Positions 41,476 through 50,350 of a stretch of 64,000 nucleotides of DNA are shown here, piece by piece. The notes beneath the pieces were generated by a model. That model saw nothing but the letters and a program-made list of their open reading frames with translations, was not told the DNA's origin and made no database searches. Position 1 is the first letter of the stretch. Each line of letters starts with the position of its first letter. Position numbers and translations under genes: made by a program. Origin of the DNA: Deltaproteobacteria bacterium (GTDB lineage Bacteria; Myxococcota; UBA727; VGSZ01); NCBI GenBank assembly GCA_016177705.1, contig JACOUT010000006.1, positions 1-64,000 of the forward strand, in the 5' to 3' direction.

Positions 41476-43245
41476 GTGACCAAGCCACCCTCGAGCACCC
41501 TTCGCTATCGGCTCGCCGGCGCCTGGAGCAACGGCGCGCCGCTCACCCGCCGCCAGTTGTTGCGCGCCTCCGCCATCGGCGCCGCGGGGCTCGCCTTGCC
41601 CGCGTGCTCACCGTCGTCGTCGCCGACGGCCGCGCGCACGCTCGACGCCGGACCGCCGCCGCGGCCGCCTCGACCGCCGGCACCACCCGCGCTCCCCGTC
41701 GACCTTGCGAGCTGCCGCCCAATCGCGGAGGTCACGGCGCCGGCGAGCGGGTTCTTGGCCGACGACTTCACGCGCCCGCACGAAGTGCTGTGGAAGCTCG
41801 ACGAGTATTTCACCAACAACGGCCCGCCGCCGCCGGCGCGCGAGCACACCGACGTCGTCGTGGTGGGAGGCGGCATGAGCGGCCTCGGCGTCGCGTGGCT
41901 GCTGCGCGACAAGAAGCCCATCGTGCTCGAGCAAGCGCCGCGCTTCGGCGGCAACTCCAAGGGAGAGCGTTGGCAGGGCATCGAGTACTCGATGGGCGCC
42001 GCGTACTTCGCCGATACCGACCCCGACGAGGAGCTGCGCACCAAGTTCTACACGCCGCTCGGGCTCGACAAGGCCTGGCGCGTCGTCGGCGACGATCCCG
42101 TCGTCACCGGCGAGCACCTGCAGTTCCAGTTCTGGGAAGGCAAGACCGACAAGAAGCGCGCGCGCGATTTCCACAAGGCCAAGGCCTGGTTCGTCGACGT
42201 GCTGAAGCACCACTACCCGGACATCCCGTGGGCGCCGGGCGGCCAGCTCGACGAGGCGGCGCTCGCCGAGCTCGACAAGAGGAGTCTGCGCGAGGAGCTC
42301 GAGAGCAAGCTCGGCGCGTCGCTGCATCCGCACGTGGCCACCTTGTGCGACCATTACGCGTGGTCGACGTTCCTGTGCGGTTGGGAGGAGATCTCCGCCG
42401 CGGCCTTCTTGTGCTCCTTCGTCGCCGAGTTCGACGGCGTGGTGGTGCTGCCCGGCGGCAACGCCTTCGCCGCCGAGCGGCTACTCGAGCAGACCGCGGC
42501 CGCCGTGCCGCCGACCAACCTGCGCCCGAGCACGTTGGTCATCCGCGTGGCGCAGGCCGCCGACGGCGTCGACGTCACCGCGCTCGGACCCGACGGCGCG
42601 CCCTACACCATCCACGCCAAGACCTGCGTGATGGCGTGCCCCAAGTTCGTCGCCAAGAAGATCCTGGTCGATCTGCCGCCGGCGCAGCGCTCCGCCATCG
42701 ATCGCATCAAGTACCGCAGCTACGTCGTGGCCAACGTGCTGGTCAACGCGCCGCTCGAGGTCGACGCCTACGACGTCTACCTGCTCGGCGATCAACCGCC
42801 GGGCGCCGACTTGGCGGCGGAGTCGACCAAGCAAGGTGTCACCGACGTGGTGCTCGGCCACTGGGCCAAGCACGGCGACCCGAAGAGGAGCGTGCTCACG
42901 CTCTATCGTCCTTACCCGTACGACGGCGCGCGCGCCGCGCTCTTCGATCCGGCGTCGTTTACGCGCGTCAAAGGCGAGCTCGAGCAACAACTTCCCGGCA
43001 TCCTGTCCTTGTTCAAGCTCGAGCCCGAGCAGGTGCAGGAGCTGCGCGTCGCGCGCTGGGGGCACCCGATCAACGTGTCGACGAAGGGCCAGATCGCCGA
43101 CGGCACCTGGGCCGCGGCCCGCGCGCCGATCGGCGGCAGGATCTTCTTCTGCGAGCAGGACAACTGGCCGGCGCCGTGCATCGAGACCGCGTTCCTGTGC
43201 GCGCTCGAGACAGAGGCCGCGGTGCGCAAGGTCGTGACCGGCTAG
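41476..43245 (+). CDS. Tat-exported flavin amine oxidase-family protein
   Basis: FAD-binding amine oxidase family protein, 589 aa, probably exported folded. The N terminus has a Tat signal with a twin arginine, LTRRQLLRASAIGAAGLALPAC, read as TRRQLLRASAIG plus a lipobox-like ALPAC. A Pro-rich linker (about 50-75) is followed by the FAD fold, TDVVVVGGGMSGLGVAWLL, and IVLEQAPRFGGNSKGERW. The substrate-binding half is large (to about 480), and the end is WPAPCIETAFLCALETE. The GTG at 41476 starts the Tat signal and lies six bases after TATGGT; the longer open frame upstream is inside the deacylase gene. It is paralogous in type, not in detail, to the lipoprotein amine oxidase at 21851. Substrate unknown; context favours an amine. 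Confidence 0.82.
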   Translation: MTKPPSSTLRYRLAGAWSNGAPLTRRQLLRASAIGAAGLALPACSPSSSPTAARTLDAGPPPRPPRPPAPPALPVDLASCRPIAEVTAPASGFLADDFTRPHEVLWKLDEYFTNNGPPPPAREHTDVVVVGGGMSGLGVAWLLRDKKPIVLEQAPRFGGNSKGERWQGIEYSMGAAYFADTDPDEELRTKFYTPLGLDKAWRVVGDDPVVTGEHLQFQFWEGKTDKKRARDFHKAKAWFVDVLKHHYPDIPWAPGGQLDEAALAELDKRSLREELESKLGASLHPHVATLCDHYAWSTFLCGWEEISAAAFLCSFVAEFDGVVVLPGGNAFAAERLLEQTAAAVPPTNLRPSTLVIRVAQAADGVDVTALGPDGAPYTIHAKTCVMACPKFVAKKILVDLPPAQRSAIDRIKYRSYVVANVLVNAPLEVDAYDVYLLGDQPPGADLAAESTKQGVTDVVLGHWAKHGDPKRSVLTLYRPYPYDGARAALFDPASFTRVKGELEQQLPGILSLFKLEPEQVQELRVARWGHPINVSTKGQIADGTWAAARAPIGGRIFFCEQDNWPAPCIETAFLCALETEAAVRKVVTG

Positions 43246-43261
43246 CGTGGTCGCGGCACGG

Positions 43262-43831
43262 CTAGACCTCGACCTCGACGTTCGCCCTGCTGTGCGGCAG
43301 CGGCAGCTCGTAGCGCCGCTCGACCCTGCCGACGCCGCGCACGCACACGGCGCCGCCCGTGCGCGGCGCTGACAGCCCGCCGACCTTCACGACGCGCGGC
43401 ACCTCCCAGTCGCCGGTCGCCAGCGCAGGGTCTTCGAGCGCGTGGCCGTCGAGCGTCGGCGTGAGGTGCTGAAGCTCCGCCACCAACACGTCCGGGTCGT
43501 GGCACGCAATGGCCAGCAGCACGAAGCGCGCCGGCCGGTGGTAGGTGAGCTTCTCGAGCCTGCGCTCGCCGGCTTGGAGCGCCGCCACGTCGAGCAGACG
43601 CGCGCCCTTGGCGTCGACCAGGTAGAGCGCCGCCACCAGGCGCTCGGGCCTGCCCAGCAGGCGCCGCAGCGCGCCGCCTGCCTGCTCGTGGGCCACCACG
43701 CGCACCACCGGCCGGCACACCCGTGCATGCTCCTGCAAGTGGCGGTGCTCCTCGACCTCGGCGCTGCCGACGCCGAGCTGGCGCGCCAGCTCGTGGCGCT
43801 TCTCGCGCTGCGCCTCTCGTTTGCGGCTCAT
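43262..43831 (-). CDS. Conserved-type hypothetical protein (orphan)
   Basis: A 189-residue protein with no recognised domain. It starts with a very basic helix (SRKREAQREKRHELARQLG) and has VLLAIACHDPDVLVAELQH and PALATGDWEVPRVVK later; it has no signal peptide or membrane helix, so it is probably cytosolic. The basic N terminus suggests nucleic-acid or membrane-surface contact. ATG at 43831 is preceded by TATGGG six bases upstream, a near match to the leaderless pattern. The long reading frame reaching back to 45037 is antisense to the cadherin-repeat gene and is not used. It converges with the amine oxidase gene after 16 bases. Confidence 0.55.
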   Translation of the reverse strand: MSRKREAQREKRHELARQLGVGSAEVEEHRHLQEHARVCRPVVRVVAHEQAGGALRRLLGRPERLVAALYLVDAKGARLLDVAALQAGERRLEKLTYHRPARFVLLAIACHDPDVLVAELQHLTPTLDGHALEDPALATGDWEVPRVVKVGGLSAPRTGGAVCVRGVGRVERRYELPLPHSRANVEVEV

Positions 43832-43948
43832 GCACCCCCCATAGCGCGTCCGCGCCGGACGCGCGCGGTGGCGCACACCGAGCGCCATGGTGTGTCGCGT
43901 CGCCGGGCGCCCTTGCCATCGGCCCGCGTCCGCGCGGATCCTCTGTGG

Positions 43949-44932
43949 ATGATGACGAGCGCCTGCCTCCTGTCGATGATCGCGAGCGCGTCCGCGGTGG
44001 GCGCAGCTCCTGTGGGGACCCCGCCCAAGGGCAGCCCACCCAAGGGCAATGCGCCCATCGTCGAGCCCGCGGCCTACACCGTCGACGAGGACACCGTGTT
44101 GCGAGAGACCGTCAAGGCGGCGGACGCGGACGGCGACCGGCTCTACTACGTCGTCGGCGCGCCGCCCAAGCGCGGCACGCTCACGATCGATCGCGCGACC
44201 GGCGCCTTCGCCTACACGCCGTTGAAGAACGTGCATGGCGAGGACACCTTCAAGGTCTGGGTCTCGGACGGCAAGCTGATCGGCAGCGCGGTCATGACAG
44301 TAACGGTCGCCTCCGTCGACGATCCGCCCGAGCTGGTGGGCGCGGCGCCGACGCTGCGCGTGTTCGAGGACGGCAAGGCCGGCACCCGCATGCAGGCCGT
44401 CGACGCGGACAAGGAGCCGCTCTCGTTGCGCATCGTCGCCGACCCCGAGCACGGCACGGCCACGGTCGATTCGACCGGCACCATCAGCTACTCCCCCGCG
44501 CGCGACTACGACGGGGAGGACGCCTTCTCCGTCGAGGTAGCGGCGGGCGGCGCGACCGTGACGGGCGACGTGCGCGTGACCATCGTGCCGGTCAACGACG
44601 CCCCTGCGGCGACGGCGGCGGCGGTGAGCGGCGCGGAGGACCAGCAAATCACGGGGACGGTGGGCGGCAGCGACGTCGACGGCGACGCCCTCTCCTACCG
44701 CGTGGGCGCACAGCCGAAGCGCGGCTCGCTGGTGCTCGATGAGAAGAGCGGCGCCTTCAGCTACACGCCGTGGAAGGACGTGCACGGCAGCGACGCCTTC
44801 ACCTTCGCGGCCTCGGACGGCAAGCTGTTCGGCACCGCGACGGTGTCGCTGACGGTGGCGCCGGTCGACGATCCGCCGGCGTTGCTCGGCGCCGCGCCCG
44901 TGCTGCGCGTACTCGAGGACGGATGCGGGTGA
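43949..44932 (+). CDS. Cadherin-like repeat surface protein, N-terminal fragment of a frameshifted gene
   Basis: First part (327 aa) of a surface protein built from cadherin/VCBS-type domains of about 90 residues. A signal peptide (MMTSACLLSMIASASAVGA) is followed by domains that end in VDDPP or NDAP: YTVDEDTVLRETVKAADADG (1), VFEDGKAGTRMQAVDADKE (2), GAEDQQITGTVGGSDVDGD (3). The fourth domain stops after RVLEDGCG because 47 bases present in the next repeat are missing at 44922/44923, which shifts the frame; the protein would continue in the frame of the 44973 fragment. DG-D motifs probably bind calcium. The ATG at 43949 starts the signal peptide. Break may be real or an assembly artefact of near-identical repeats. 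Confidence 0.7.
   Translation: MMTSACLLSMIASASAVGAAPVGTPPKGSPPKGNAPIVEPAAYTVDEDTVLRETVKAADADGDRLYYVVGAPPKRGTLTIDRATGAFAYTPLKNVHGEDTFKVWVSDGKLIGSAVMTVTVASVDDPPELVGAAPTLRVFEDGKAGTRMQAVDADKEPLSLRIVADPEHGTATVDSTGTISYSPARDYDGEDAFSVEVAAGGATVTGDVRVTIVPVNDAPAATAAAVSGAEDQQITGTVGGSDVDGDALSYRVGAQPKRGSLVLDEKSGAFSYTPWKDVHGSDAFTFAASDGKLFGTATVSLTVAPVDDPPALLGAAPVLRVLEDGCG
44783..44922 (+). repeat. 140-base perfect direct repeat, copy 1
   Basis: Identical, base for base, to 45198-45337 (offset 415 bases) within the cadherin-like gene. It ends exactly where the reading frame breaks. Copies of this length in neighbouring domains invite recombination or assembly collapse. Confidence 0.9.
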
Positions 44933-44972
44933 GGACGCGTTCGTCGTCGAGGCGACGGCGGGCGGTGCCTCG

Positions 44973-47132
44973 GTGTCGGCCGACATCAAGGTGACGGTGG
45001 TCGCGATCAACGACACGCCGGCGGCGAGTGCCGCCACGGCGAGCGGCGCGGAGGATCAGCCGATCACGGGGACGGTGGCGGGCAGCGACGTCGACGGCGA
45101 CGCGCTCACCTACCGCGTGGGCGCGCAGCCGAAGCGCGGCACGCTGAAGCTCGACGAGCAGAGCGGCGCCTTCGCGTACACGCCATGGAAGGACGCGCAC
45201 GGCAGCGACGCCTTCACCTTCGCGGCCTCGGACGGCAAGCTGTTCGGCACCGCGACGGTGTCGCTGACGGTGGCGCCGGTCGACGATCCGCCGGCGTTGC
45301 TCGGCGCCGCGCCCGTGCTGCGCGTACTCGAGGACGGCAAGGTCGACGCCGCCGGCGGCATCAGCTACGCGCCCGTGCGCGACTATGCGGGTGAGGACGG
45401 GTTCGTCGTCGAGGCGACGGCGGGCGGCGCCTCGGTGTCGGCCGACATCAAGGTCGCGGTGGTCGCGGTCAACGACGCGCCGGTTGCGAACGCCGCTTCG
45501 GCGAGCGGCGCTGAGGATCAGCAGATCACGGGGACGGTCGCCGGCAGCGACGTCGACGGCGACGCCCTCTCCTACCGCGTGAGCGCGCAGCCAAAGCGCG
45601 GCTCGCTCGTGCTCGACGAGCGGAGCGGCGTCTTTAGCTACACGCCATGGAAGGACACCCATGGAACGGACGCCTTCAGCTTCGCGGTCTCGGACGGCAA
45701 GTTGTTTGGCACCGCCGCGTGTTCGCTCGTCGTCACCCCGGTCGACGATCCACCGCTGCTGCTCGGTCCGCCGCCGACGCTCACGGTCGCCGAGGACAGC
45801 AAGGGTGGCCTGCGCCTGAACGCCAAGGACGTCGACGGCGACGCGCTCACCTGGCGCGTCGCGAGCGCGCCCGGCCACGGCGAGGCCGCGGTCGACGCCA
45901 AGGGCGCGGTCAGCTACGTGCCGGCGGCCGACTATGCCGGCGACGATCGCTTCACCGTCGAAGTGATGGCGGCGGGCGTGGCCGCGAGCAGCGAGGCCCG
46001 CGTCACCGTCACGCCCGTCACCGATCCGCCCGTGGCGGACGCCGCCGCGGTCGCCGAGACCGTTGAGGACACCGTCTATCGCGGTCGGCTGCCCGCCGCC
46101 GATCCGGACGGCGATCCGACCACCTTCTCGCTCACCGGCAAGGCCCGCCTCGGCCAGGCCGTGCTCGACGACGCCGCCACCGGCGCCTGGCACTACACGC
46201 CCAAGCCCGACCAGCACGGCGACGACGAGGTTGCCTTCGCCGTGGTGGCGCGCGGCCAGCGCGTCACCGGCACCGCCCGAGTGCGCGTCTCGCCGCAGAA
46301 CGACCCGGCGACGCTCAGCGGTGTCGAGGTGAGCACGCTCGAGGAGCAGCCGGTCGAGCTCAAGCTCTCCGGCGCCGACGTCGACGGCGATCGCCTCAAC
46401 TATCAGCTGGTGGCCGCGCCGCAGCACGGCGAGGCGCGCGTGCTCGACGCGGCGGCCGGTACCATGCGCGTGACACCCGCCAAGGACTTCACGGGCGAGC
46501 TGACCTTCGACGTGGTGGCGAAGGACGCGAGCGCGTCATCGGCGCCGGCGCGCGTGCGCGTGCAGGTGAAGCCGGTCAACGACGCGCCGCGCCTCGAGCG
46601 CCTCGGCCTCAAGACCAGCGAGGACGTGAGCGTCAAGGGCAAGGTGCCTGCCATCGACGTCGACGGTGACAAGCTCACCTTCAAGGTGGGCGAGCCCTCG
46701 AGCCTCGGTGAGATCGTGCTGGCCGCGGCCGACGACGGCAGCTTCACCTTCAACCCGCGCAAGAACGCCAGCGGCGCCACGGTCTTCACCATCGTCGCCG
46801 CCGACCCCAGCGGCGCCGTCGGCAGCTCCACCGTCACCGTCACGGTCAGCGCCGTCGATGATCCGCCGGTGGCGGTGGGCGCGCGCGAGCTGGCCTCGCG
46901 CTTCGGGCGCATGAACGGGCGCTTGTCCGGCTACGACCCGGAGGGCGCACCGGTGCGCTTCCGCATCACCTCGCAGCCGAACATCGGCCAGGTCGAGCTG
47001 CTCGACGACAAGACCGGCGAGTACCAATTCAGCACCAGCGGTTCCGGCAGCGGCCAGACGGCGTTCACCTTCGTGGTCGACGACGGCGGCCTGGTGTCGG
47101 TGCCCGCGCGCGTCGATGTGCTGGTGCGCTGA
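44973..47132 (+). CDS. Cadherin-like repeat surface protein, C-terminal fragment of a frameshifted gene
   Basis: The remaining 719 aa of the same surface protein; the frame is open from about 44925, and GTG at 44973 is only a formal start. It has no own signal peptide. About eight more domains follow: ASGAEDQPITGTVAGSDVDG (5), a short version RVLEDGKVDAAGGISYAPVRD (6, lacking about 29 residues that other copies have), ASGAEDQQITGTVAGSDVDGD (7), TVAEDSKGGLRLNAKDVDGD (8), then increasingly different domains (VETVEDTVYRGRLPAAD, VSTLEEQPVELKLSGAD, LKTSEDVSVKGKVPAID, and a last one ending VSVPARVDVLVR). The alternation of A- and B-type domains shows a two-domain superrepeat. No anchor at the end, so attachment is unknown. 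Confidence 0.7.
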   Translation: MSADIKVTVVAINDTPAASAATASGAEDQPITGTVAGSDVDGDALTYRVGAQPKRGTLKLDEQSGAFAYTPWKDAHGSDAFTFAASDGKLFGTATVSLTVAPVDDPPALLGAAPVLRVLEDGKVDAAGGISYAPVRDYAGEDGFVVEATAGGASVSADIKVAVVAVNDAPVANAASASGAEDQQITGTVAGSDVDGDALSYRVSAQPKRGSLVLDERSGVFSYTPWKDTHGTDAFSFAVSDGKLFGTAACSLVVTPVDDPPLLLGPPPTLTVAEDSKGGLRLNAKDVDGDALTWRVASAPGHGEAAVDAKGAVSYVPAADYAGDDRFTVEVMAAGVAASSEARVTVTPVTDPPVADAAAVAETVEDTVYRGRLPAADPDGDPTTFSLTGKARLGQAVLDDAATGAWHYTPKPDQHGDDEVAFAVVARGQRVTGTARVRVSPQNDPATLSGVEVSTLEEQPVELKLSGADVDGDRLNYQLVAAPQHGEARVLDAAAGTMRVTPAKDFTGELTFDVVAKDASASSAPARVRVQVKPVNDAPRLERLGLKTSEDVSVKGKVPAIDVDGDKLTFKVGEPSSLGEIVLAAADDGSFTFNPRKNASGATVFTIVAADPSGAVGSSTVTVTVSAVDDPPVAVGARELASRFGRMNGRLSGYDPEGAPVRFRITSQPNIGQVELLDDKTGEYQFSTSGSGSGQTAFTFVVDDGGLVSVPARVDVLVR
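45198..45337 (+). repeat. 140-base perfect direct repeat, copy 2
   Basis: Second copy of the 44783-44922 repeat. After it come 47 bases (45338-45384) that the first copy lacks, then both copies run together again with few differences. Confidence 0.9.
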
Positions 47133-47181
47133 CCGCCTCGTCACGACTCGGGTGAGTTGCCGGCGCCGTGGCCGATCCTGG

Positions 47182-47187
47182 TAGGGT
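47182..47187 (+). promoter_or_regulatory. Candidate -10 element for trpB2
   Basis: TAGGGT, 44 bases before the ATG at 47232, followed by a leader with GGAG close to the start. The same hexamer precedes ligA. Confidence 0.35.
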
Positions 47188-47231
47188 CCGCCCACGTTAC
47201 TCGCCGCGATCACCTCACCGACGGAGCGCCC

Positions 47232-48593
47232 ATGCCGCAGCACAAGTTCCTGCTCGACGAGAGCCGCCTGCCCAAGGCCTGGTACAACATCAACGCCGAT
47301 CTGCCGGTGCCGCCGACGCCGGTGTTGCATCCGCAGACCATGCAGCCGGTCACGCCCGACTTCCTCGGCGTGCTCTTCCCCATGAGCTTGATCATGCAGG
47401 AGGTGAGCACCGAGCGGTACATCGAGATCCCCGAGCCCGTGCGTGAGATCTACAAGCTGTGGCGACCGACGCCGATGTTCCGCGCCGTCAACCTCGAGAA
47501 GGCGCTCGATACCCCCGCGCACATCTACTACAAGTACGAGGGCGTGAGCCCGGTCGGCTCGCACAAAGCCAACACGTCGGTGCCGCAGGCCTTCTACAAC
47601 AAGGAGGCGGGCACCAAGGCGCTGACGACGGAGACGGGCGCGGGCCAGTGGGGCTCGGCGTTGTCGATGGCCTGCAGCTTCTTCGGCCTCGACCTCGAGA
47701 TCTACATGGTCAAGGTCTCGTACCACCAGAAGCCGTACCGCCGCATCATCATGGAGAACTTCGGCGCCAACGTGTTCGCCAGCCCGAGCGATCGCACCAA
47801 CTACGGCCGCTCGGTGTTGAAGGACAGCCCCGACTCGCCCGGCTCCCTCGGCATGGCCATCTCGGAGGCGGTGGAGGCGGCGGCGACGTCGAACGGCGCC
47901 AAGAAGTACTCGCTCGGCTCCGTGCTCGGCCACGTGTTGATGCACCAGACGGTCATCGGCCTCGAGGCGCTCGAGCAGATGGAGATGGCGGGCGAGTATC
48001 CGGACGTCGTCATCGGCTGCGCCGGCGGCGGCTCCAACTTCGCGGGTTTCACCTACCCCTTCCTCCACCAGAACTTCAGGAAGGGTAAGAAGACGCGCGT
48101 CATCGCCGCCGAGCCCGCCTCGTGCCCGAGCCTGACGCGCGGCAAGTACGCGTTCGATTACGGCGACACCGCGGCGACGGCGCCCATCATGAAGATGCAC
48201 ACGCTCGGCCACACCTTCATCCCGCCGGGCATCCACGCCGGCGGGCTGCGCTACCACGGCATGGCCGCGAGCGTGTCGGCCATGGTCGATCACGGCGACA
48301 TCGAGGCGCGCGCCTGCAAGCAGGTCGAGACCTTCCAGGCGGCGGTGCAGTTCATGCGCGCCGAGGGCATCATCCCCGCGCCCGAGTCGGCGCACGCGGT
48401 GCGCGTCGCCATCGACGAGGCGCTCGCGTGCAAGAAGAACGGCGAGAAGAAGGTCATCGCCTTCAATCTGAGCGGCCACGGCCACTTCGACATGATGGCC
48501 TACGAGCAGTTCCACCAGGGCAAGCTGGTCGACTACGAGTACCCGGCGGAGCTGGTCGATCAGGCGATGAAGCACCTGCCCAAGGTCGCCTGA
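47232..48593 (+). CDS. trpB: TrpB2-type tryptophan synthase beta chain
   Basis: PLP enzyme of 453 aa that joins indole and serine to tryptophan; this is the TrpB2 subgroup, which is often found without a TrpA partner. Cues: the N-terminal extension ([20 protein letters not shown]) typical of TrpB2, [19 protein letters not shown] lysine K112 in [31 protein letters not shown] (phosphate loop), [15 protein letters not shown] [11 protein letters not shown], and the end [14 protein letters not shown] at 47232 follows an ACGGAG ribosome site; the longer frame to 47157 is not needed. No TrpA gene lies near, so a serine-deaminating or indole-salvage role is possible. Symbol is family-level. Confidence 0.9.
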   Translation: MPQHKFLLDESRLPKAWYNINADLPVPPTPVLHPQTMQPVTPDFLGVLFPMSLIMQEVSTERYIEIPEPVREIYKLWRPTPMFRAVNLEKALDTPAHIYYKYEGVSPVGSHKANTSVPQAFYNKEAGTKALTTETGAGQWGSALSMACSFFGLDLEIYMVKVSYHQKPYRRIIMENFGANVFASPSDRTNYGRSVLKDSPDSPGSLGMAISEAVEAAATSNGAKKYSLGSVLGHVLMHQTVIGLEALEQMEMAGEYPDVVIGCAGGGSNFAGFTYPFLHQNFRKGKKTRVIAAEPASCPSLTRGKYAFDYGDTAATAPIMKMHTLGHTFIPPGIHAGGLRYHGMAASVSAMVDHGDIEARACKQVETFQAAVQFMRAEGIIPAPESAHAVRVAIDEALACKKNGEKKVIAFNLSGHGHFDMMAYEQFHQGKLVDYEYPAELVDQAMKHLPKVA

Positions 48594-48613
48594 GGGTAGG
48601 CTCGTCGTCGGCG

Positions 48614-49408
48614 ATGCTCGCCGCGACGCTGATCCTGTTGTTCGCCACGCAGGCGCCCGCCGTGTCGACGACGGCGGGCGCTGCCGTGTCTGCCGTCGAG
48701 CGCGCCGAGGCGCGCGGTGGCCCACGGCGTCCGTCGAAGCGTCCGCCGAAGGCTCCGGCGCGCAAGCGCGCCCCGCCGCCGCCGCCCCGCGGTCCCCTCG
48801 AGGTGCCCATCGACGTCGGGCTCGGGCCGGTGCTGTTGTGGGGCAACCCGCCCGTCGGCACCGACCAGCTCGCGCACTTCGGCCTCGGCATCGAGGCCGC
48901 CGCCGTCGTCGACCAGGCGCTGATTCGGCGCTTCGAGCGCCAGATCCCGCCGGGGCTGCGCCGACAGGCGCAGGCCCTCGGTGAGGTGCGCGTGCGCCCA
49001 TGGTGGTTGGCGCTGGTGCCCGAGCTGCTCGTGGTCTCGCCGCAGATCTGGAACACCGGCATGTATGGCGCGGTCTGGCGCCCCTTCGGCGTCGGACTCA
49101 CCTTCCTCGACAAGCCGGTGCGCGTCTCGACCAACGCAGCGCTCGACCTCGCGTACCTGTTCATCCACTCACGCACGCTGCCGGAGCCGACGCACTTCCT
49201 GCGGCCGGGCGTCAACCTCAAGCTCGACGTCGAGGTGCCGCTGAGCGAGACCCTGTTGGTCTCCACCGGTTGGTCGAGCGACCTGTTCGTGCCGCAGCCG
49301 CTCGGTGGCTCGCCGCTCGAGGTGCTGCCGCTCGACGCGGCGCTCTGGCACCTCGGCGGCCCCTACCTGCTCCTGCACTACCGTTTCCCGCTCGAGCTGT
49401 CGCTGTGA
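48614..49408 (+). CDS. Secreted or envelope protein, probable outer-membrane barrel
   Basis: A 264-residue exported protein of unknown function. A signal peptide (LAATLILLFATQAPAVS) is followed by an Arg/Pro/Lys-rich stretch (about 35-62, RRPSKRPPKAPARKRAPP). The rest alternates short amphipathic strands (DVGLGPVLLWGNPP, HFGLGIEAAAVVD, VRVSTNAALDLAYLFI, LKLDVEVPLSETLLVS), ending LLLHYRFPLELSL, which fits a small beta barrel. ATG at 48614 begins the signal peptide; a TAGGCT hexamer is 11 bases upstream. The open frame back to 48122 lies in trpB and is discarded. It starts 20 bases after the trpB stop. Confidence 0.6.
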   Translation: MLAATLILLFATQAPAVSTTAGAAVSAVERAEARGGPRRPSKRPPKAPARKRAPPPPPRGPLEVPIDVGLGPVLLWGNPPVGTDQLAHFGLGIEAAAVVDQALIRRFERQIPPGLRRQAQALGEVRVRPWWLALVPELLVVSPQIWNTGMYGAVWRPFGVGLTFLDKPVRVSTNAALDLAYLFIHSRTLPEPTHFLRPGVNLKLDVEVPLSETLLVSTGWSSDLFVPQPLGGSPLEVLPLDAALWHLGGPYLLLHYRFPLELSL

Positions 49409-49420
49409 ACGTCGGCGAGG

Positions 49421-50332
49421 CTACGAGCTGGCCCAAGTGACGCTCGCGCGCCGCAGCACCCGGTCGTCGAGGCGGCCCGCCAGCGTCGCCACGTCGAGGT
49501 GCTCGCCCTCGCCGCAGACGCCGAGCGCCGCGCCGATCATGCCGAGCACCCGCTGCCCCGACAGTCCGCGGGCGAACAGCGAGCGCAGCAGCACGTCGGC
49601 GCCGGCAGTGCGCTTGGCGATGCGCCCGCCGCTCGCGTCGACCAGCAGGGGCAGGTGCGCGAACGAGGGCGGCGCGCCGCCGAGCGCGCGGCACAGCAGC
49701 ACCTGCCGCGGCGCCGACGACAGCAGGTCGCGCCCGCGCACCACCTCGGTGACGCGCTGGCGCAGGTCGTCGACCACCACAGCGAGCTGATACGCGATCA
49801 GGCCGTCCTTGCGGCGCAGCACGACGTCGCCGACCTCGCGTCGCACGTCTTGCGCGAACGTCCCCTGCAGCGGGTCGTCGACGGTGACGACGCCTTCGGG
49901 CATGCGAAAGCGCCACGCGACCGGCAGCGCCGGGTCGTCGAAGGGCAGCCCGAGCTCGCGGCAGGTGCCGGGGTAGGGCGGCCCCTCCTCGCCCTCGTGC
50001 GGTGCCGAGGCCGCGCGCGCCAGGTCCTTCCTCGAGCAGCGGCACGCATAGAGCGCGCTGTGGGCGCGCAGCCGCGCCAGCGCTTCGTGGTAGGGCGTGA
50101 GATCGCGCGATTGCACCAGCAGCTCGCCGTCGAAGGTGAGCCCGAGCGCCCGCAGATCCTCGAGCATGCGCTCGGTTGCGCCCGCGACCACGCGCGGGGT
50201 GTCCAGGTCCTCGATGCGCAGCAGACACCGCCCGCCGGCGCGCCGCGCGCGCGCCCACGCGCACACGGCCGCGAAGGCGTTGCCGATGTGCAGGTCGCCG
50301 GTGGGCGAGGGCGCGTAGCGACCGACCTCCAA
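49421..50332 (-). CDS. gluQ: Glutamyl-Q tRNA(Asp) synthetase
   Basis: Activates glutamate and transfers it to queuosine in tRNA(Asp), without a tRNA anticodon-binding domain; hence 303 aa, short for a glutamyl synthetase. Motifs: RYAPSPTGDLHIGN (HIGH-like), RIEDLDTPR, zinc-site region CRCSRKDL with TCRELG, GRDLLSSAPRQVLLCRALG and the KMSKS equivalent RIAKRTAG. The start is TTG at 50332: the same frame meets the stop of the previous gene only six codons upstream and offers no ATG or GTG between, and TTG begins the expected MEVGRYAPSP. Last gene of the 53542-49421 operon. Confidence 0.9.
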   Translation of the reverse strand: MEVGRYAPSPTGDLHIGNAFAAVCAWARARRAGGRCLLRIEDLDTPRVVAGATERMLEDLRALGLTFDGELLVQSRDLTPYHEALARLRAHSALYACRCSRKDLARAASAPHEGEEGPPYPGTCRELGLPFDDPALPVAWRFRMPEGVVTVDDPLQGTFAQDVRREVGDVVLRRKDGLIAYQLAVVVDDLRQRVTEVVRGRDLLSSAPRQVLLCRALGGAPPSFAHLPLLVDASGGRIAKRTAGADVLLRSLFARGLSGQRVLGMIGAALGVCGEGEHLDVATLAGRLDDRVLRRASVTWASS

Positions 50333-50350
50333 ACGTGCCCCCGTCGACCC

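Noticed and set aside
43832..45037. Minus-strand frame antisense to the cadherin-repeat gene
   Set aside because: It mirrors the repeats of the real gene and has Arg/His-rich translation, typical of antisense frames in GC-rich DNA.
47157..47231. Longer N terminus for TrpB2 (from 47157)
   Set aside because: It adds residues without family match; ATG 47232 has a close ribosome site and starts the typical N terminus.
49421..50332. Full glutamyl-tRNA synthetase
   Set aside because: Only about 300 residues, with no anticodon-binding part; all features fit GluQ.
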